From assembly GCA_023333565.1 (NCBI GenBank), contig JAJKFH010000374.1, positions 1,488,001-1,552,000 of the forward strand: a stretch of DNA of 64,000 nucleotides, written 5' to 3'. Every line of letters begins with the position of its first letter. Within the stretch, counting starts at the first letter, position 1. The position numbers and the translations under genes are program-made. Of this stretch, positions 59,988-64,000 are shown piece after piece. The notes beneath the pieces are model-generated. The model made no database searches and had not been told where the DNA came from. It was given only the letters and a program-made list of their open reading frames with translations. The DNA is from Puffinus mauretanicus (lineage: Eukaryota; Chordata; Aves; Procellariiformes; Procellariidae).

Positions 59988-60853
59988 GCAGATGACACCA
60001 AGCTGGGCGGGAGGGTAGGAAGGCTCTGCAGAGGGACCTGGACAGTCTGGATCGATGGGCCGAGGCCAACTGTGTGAGGTTCAACAAGGCCAAGTGCCGG
60101 GTCCTGCACTTGGGCCACAACAACCCCAGGCAACGCTACAGGCCTGGGGAAGAGTGGCTGGAAAGCTGCCCGGAGGAAAAGGACCTGGGGGTGCTGGTTG
60201 ACAGTCGGCTGAACATGAGCCGGCAGTGTGCCCAGGTGGCCAAGAAGGCCAAAGGCATCCTGGCCTGTATCAGAAATAGTGTGGCCAGCAGGAGCAGGGA
60301 GGTGATCGTGCCCCTGTACTCGGCACTGGTGAGGCCGCACCTCGAATCCTGTGTTCAGTCTTGGGCCCCTCACTACAAGAAGGACATGGAGGTGCTGGAG
60401 CGTGTCCAGAGGAGGGCAACGAAGCTGGTGAAGGGTCTGGAGCACAAGTCTGATGAGGAGCGGCTGAGGGAACTGGGGTTGTTTAGTCTGGAGAAGAGGC
60501 GGCTGAGGGGAGACCTCATCGCGCTCTACAACTACCTGAAAGGAGGTTGTAGCGAGGTGGGTGTTGGTCTCTTCTCCCAAGTAACCAGTGATAGGACGAG
60601 AGGAAATGGCCTCAAGTTGCGCCAGGGGAGGTTTAGATTGGACATTAGGAGAAATTTCTTTACTGAAAGAGTGGCCAGGCCTTGGAACAGGCTGCCCAGG
60701 AAGTGGTAGAGCCACCCATCCCTGGAGGTATTTAAAAGACGTGTAGATGAGGCCCTTAGGGACATGGTGTAGTGGGCATGGTGTGTTGGGTTGACGGTTG
60801 GACTCGATGATCTTAGAGGTCTTTTCCAACCTTACTGATTCTATGATTCTATG
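59988..60853 (+). mobile_element. CR1 LINE, 5'-truncated, 3' end intact
   Basis: The element begins inside ORF2 (GCAGATGACACCAAGCTGGG) and runs to the 3' terminal octamer, two copies of ATTCTATG at 60838-60853. The reading frame from 60074 to 60709 encodes the C-terminal part of the CR1 reverse-transcriptase protein, including [22 protein letters not shown] and [15 protein letters not shown]. It stops early at AGGAAGTGGTAG (60703 onward), where other CR1 copies usually read on past CCCAGGGAAGTGG; a one-base loss is the likely cause. A short internal deletion is also likely near 60010. This is a dead copy, and the best marker that the genome is avian or reptilian. Confidence 0.93.
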
Positions 60854-61153
60854 ATGCACCCCAGCAGGGAGCTTGTAATTTCTTGCCTCTGGTCTCCTCC
60901 GTTCACTTAAGAGACAGCAGCCCGACAAGCCGGCCCTCGCTCCTGCTCCTCCATCTCGGCACGGCCTGGGGTCCAGCCGCCCCCCGGGGCTCCTGCCAGC
61001 CCCTCGCAGGAGGCAGCACCGCCGAGCCGCTGCCTGAAGCCAGCCCGAGGCAGGCAAGAGCGAGGGCAGGAATCCTGAGCGAGAAATTAGTGTGAGTAAT
61101 TATTAGTATTGGGTAATTATATCAGCGTCAGGATGAGGAGAAAGGTTAATAGG

Positions 61154-61174
61154 TTTATTTATTTATTTATTTTT
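61154..61174 (+). repeat. (TTTA)n microsatellite
   Basis: About five tandem copies of TTTA, about 300 bases downstream of the CR1 end. Confidence 0.9.
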
Positions 61175-62704
61175 GGTAAATGTCTTTTCCCCCGGGTGGG
61201 AAGGCAGGCGGGGTGGGCAGGAAGGAGCGTGTTTCCGAGGGGGGCTGCTCTGATTAAACCGCATCCTCTCCCACTTCCCCTGCCCCCAGCTACCCCACGG
61301 GTGCAGGGACGGGGGGAGTGGTCCCTCCCAGCGTCCATAAGAGATCAGATGGGAGGCACCTTGTGCATCCACCACGTTATGGTCCAAACAGCCCATCCCC
61401 TTCCCACCAGCCGGGATGAGCAGGTTCCCATCAGGCTAATCCTGCTGGAAAGGCCCTGATGCTGGGTTCCCACTTTTGCCTGCACAGCAGTGGGCACTGT
61501 GGGCAGTCGGGTCCTCCTGGCGTGGGATGATGTTCGGGTCTGCTGGTGATCTCCTGGTGCTGGGGAGGAGCGGCAGGATGGGTTTGCCTACATGAGCTAA
61601 CTTGAAAACTCCCTTGTGCCCTGCCTTTTGGCCAACCAGAAAACAACTTGATCGCTAGGTCTTCCAAATTTCATTTTCCTGAATCCCAAACCTGCCTATA
61701 GAGCATCCTTAGTGGGAGGAGAGGTGCGGGAGGGAAGGGTTCCTGCGTGTGCATGCCTGGGGTGTCCCCGTGCCCCCCACCGGCACAGCCTGACGTGTGC
61801 CAGGCTGGCCTCCAGCCCTGTTTGACTACCGGGAGTATTTTTAGGTTCTTCCTGGAGCCTCAAATTAACTGGAAGTGCTTCACGTCTGTTGTTTTTTTAA
61901 TACATCTCTTTCCCAGCACTGCGCAGTGCAATAATGTAATGGGGAAATTACCCCGCTAGTTAAAAATTACTGCCAGCGCGACATCCAGCCATAGATCTAT
62001 TTTAGAACCAGGGTAAAACTCTATCGATTCTTCTGTGCCGCAACTGCGGCCCATAAAAGGGTTGGAAAGGTGCGTTTGTCACGTTGCCGTAGCAAGGAGG
62101 GGAGACCGTGCCTCGCTGGGGAGGGGGGATGCTCCCTGTTACCCTCCTCTGGAGAGCTGGCCAGGACTTTGTAGGGGAGAAGCTGAGAGCCAGGAGGGGA
62201 GCGACCTGGGAGGGGATGCAGGGGGGCAGGGTTGGGTCCTGGGGATGATCCTGGCTACCGCTGGGCAAGGGGTACTGCAGTGCCATGTGGCCCTGTAACC
62301 TCAGGTGTCTGGGGCTTGACCTCCTCTGATGTTTGGAGTAGGAGCAGATGTGGTCCTGGACTGAAAGACTCACACCCCCAAAGGGCAGGCAGAGGCTTTA
62401 GGACGGGCTTTTGGCATCTCCGGGTTCCCCAGCCCACAGTGGTACCCAGGGCGGGGGTGATGGGGAGCAGAGTCTGAGTGGGTGTCTGGCAAAGGATGGT
62501 GAGAAGGCGGGTAAGTATCAGCACCAGTTTGAGTTATGGAGAAGGCTCCTCAGTCCTGCGGCAGGACGTACAGGGGGTTTTGGGCTGTGCCGTGGGCTCT
62601 CAAGAGTTAGCCTGGCCCTGCAAGCCTGGTCGCCATGTCCCTCAGGGAGAGGGCGGCCCCTTTGCTCACTGCTGTGCAGGACTCATCGCTCTCTGGTTGC
62701 TCAG

Positions 62705-62960
62705 GGGTCTCTTTCTTAATTAAATACATTTGTTTTGTAAAACTGCCTAAAAATAATCCGGGGCTGGTGCATGCAGGAGGCTGGCGGTGAATCAAAGGCG
62801 CCGCTCTAATTAAACGGGCCCCGGTTTGTTTGTGAGCCGCATACATTTCCATGCTAATCAGCTGCACACCAGGATCCTGCTTTCCCGGCCCCGTATCCTC
62901 CTGATTGGGAACTATGCAAATGCCGGCGGTGATTTATTGCACGAGGGGAACGAAGTGGCT
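62705..62960. promoter_or_regulatory. Candidate regulatory island with octamer motif
   Basis: It contains TTAATTAAATAC, GCTCTAATTAAACGG, CATGCTAATCAG and a perfect POU octamer ATGCAAAT at 62914-62921, interleaved with GC-rich spacers. No repeat family or frame fits. The cluster of homeodomain and POU-type motifs is suggestive, but conservation is untested. Confidence 0.3.
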
Positions 62961-63268
62961 GGGATGCTAGGGTGGCTGCCGTGGGGGGCACAAGGGCTTG
63001 GGCATGGCGGTGCCAGGCCGTGGGAGTGGGTGTGATGGTCAGGGCAAGGCTGTAGGATGCGTTTTGTGGGGTGCTTCAGAGCAGCGGATTTGGCCCTGTG
63101 CAGCAGGCGGATACTGAGTCCTGCGGATGGGGGTGCTGGACTGGCTCCCCGCATGTGCCGGCAGCAGTGTGGAGCTGATCCCGGGCAGCGTTTGCTCCGT
63201 CTCGCTGGGCAAACTGCTTCTCCGCCTGCCGCTGGATTTTTTGCAGAATGTGCTGCTCTCATGGCCCA

Positions 63269-63289
63269 CATCCCATCCCATCCCATCCG
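63269..63289 (+). repeat. (CATCC)n microsatellite
   Basis: About four tandem copies of the pentamer CATCC. Confidence 0.85.
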
Positions 63290-64000
63290 AGCAGACCAGA
63301 CCCACTGGGCCATTTCCCTGGCACTCTCTCCCCTGAGGCTGCCCCATGCTGGGGGACAGCCCAAATCTGGGGGTATCGCAAGCGATGGCATTAGCAGGAA
63401 GCGTCTCTCGCTCGCGGAGGTTGCAATCAGGTTACTGCAAGTAGCGCAGCCGAGTTTAGCTCCTGCTCGGTGGGTGCCTCCAGCCCCGTGGTGCCTCCTG
63501 ATGTGGTTATCGCTGGTACAGCCAGAAACCAGCGTACTTAGGAAGAGCTTTAACGTAATTTGAGCCGTAAGGGGATTAAAGCCTTCGCCACGTTCCTGCT
63601 AAAGGAACAAAGGCGCTTTCTGAACCTCTGTTGACCCTCAGCTTCCTTGAGACCCTCTTGACTTTCCCGGTCGTGAGCCCAATCGTTTCCTCTGATGGAT
63701 GGGGCAACGGGAGTCCTGCCTGCGTGCACAGCAGCATCCTGCCCAGCCGGGGCTTGGGGCGGTGCGGTGTGCAAGCCGCTTTCGGTACTGCTGTGGCAAG
63801 ATGGGGTTTGCTGCTTTGCTGCAAGCTGAGGGCTCGTTGGTGCCATGCTGCAAGTTGGAGGGGCTTTGGGGCTGAGCAGCAGTGGGGGAAGCAGGGCAGC
63901 ACATAGGGGGGTGCAGTGTGAGAACCACGGATGTGGCTTCCCTCTCTGGAGAGAGGTGAACGCCATCGGCATAAGCATGGTGCAAATGCACCAGACATGC

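Larger units (their letters stand above)
33108..64000 (+). other. PLXNA1: PLXNA1 intron 3, continuing past the window
   Basis: At least 30.9 kb. I looked for the next plexin exons (segments resembling ILVDLSNPGG, SPILRDLVLSP, YAMTEKQ, then the PSI domain CxxYTSC...CGWC) and recognised none, so this appears to be one long intron. It is mainly GC-rich with AT-rich islands, simple repeats, one antisense LTR fragment and one CR1. The open frames here have no family resemblance except inside the CR1. A small divergent exon or a nested non-coding RNA cannot be excluded by eye. Confidence 0.7.

Noticed and set aside
59684..61057. 457-codon minus-strand frame, the longest after the plexin
   Set aside because: It runs antisense through the CR1 element and its flanks; CR1 is read on the + strand, so this is a shadow frame.

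Overview
The window looks like a piece of a bird genome, most likely from a GC-rich microchromosome. Three things point that way: a CR1 retrotransposon tail ending in the (ATTCTATG)n octamer typical of avian and reptilian CR1; large, very GC-rich introns broken up by short AT-rich islands; and the only convincing protein, a plexin, split by canonical vertebrate GT/AG splice sites. Nothing prokaryotic, plasmid-like or phage-like is visible, and almost all the long open frames are by-products of high GC content.

The window carries the 5' part of one gene on the + strand, PLXNA1 (plexin-A1, a semaphorin receptor). From about 1 to 10.6 kb is 5' flank with no supported gene. At about 10.6-12.3 kb lies a CpG island with a consensus CArG box and a cluster of GC boxes. 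Within it is a probable non-coding first exon ending in a splice donor at 11137/11138. Intron 1 (11138-25837, 14.7 kb) follows, holding a 38-bp perfect hairpin, a degenerate minisatellite and several AT-rich islands. Exon 2 (25838-27184) carries the rest of the 5'UTR, the signal peptide and most of the sema domain. Intron 2 is 27185-32924. Exon 3 (32925-33107) continues the sema domain in phase 0. From 33108 to the right edge I find no further plexin exon, so at least 30.9 kb is intron 3. That intron holds many candidate regulatory islands, an antisense retroviral LTR fragment (about 58.56-58.86 kb) and a 5'-truncated CR1 (about 59.99-60.85 kb).

Only 1,386 bases (about 2%) are supported coding sequence. 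The points most worth a second look are the perfect hairpin at 16668-16747; the predicted 5'UTR architecture, in which a glycine-rich upstream ORF and smaller uORFs run across the exon 1-exon 2 junction and stop just before a second uORF; the CArG/GC-box promoter; and the AT-rich, homeodomain-motif-rich islands that may be conserved enhancers. I did not find a convincing new multi-gene system.
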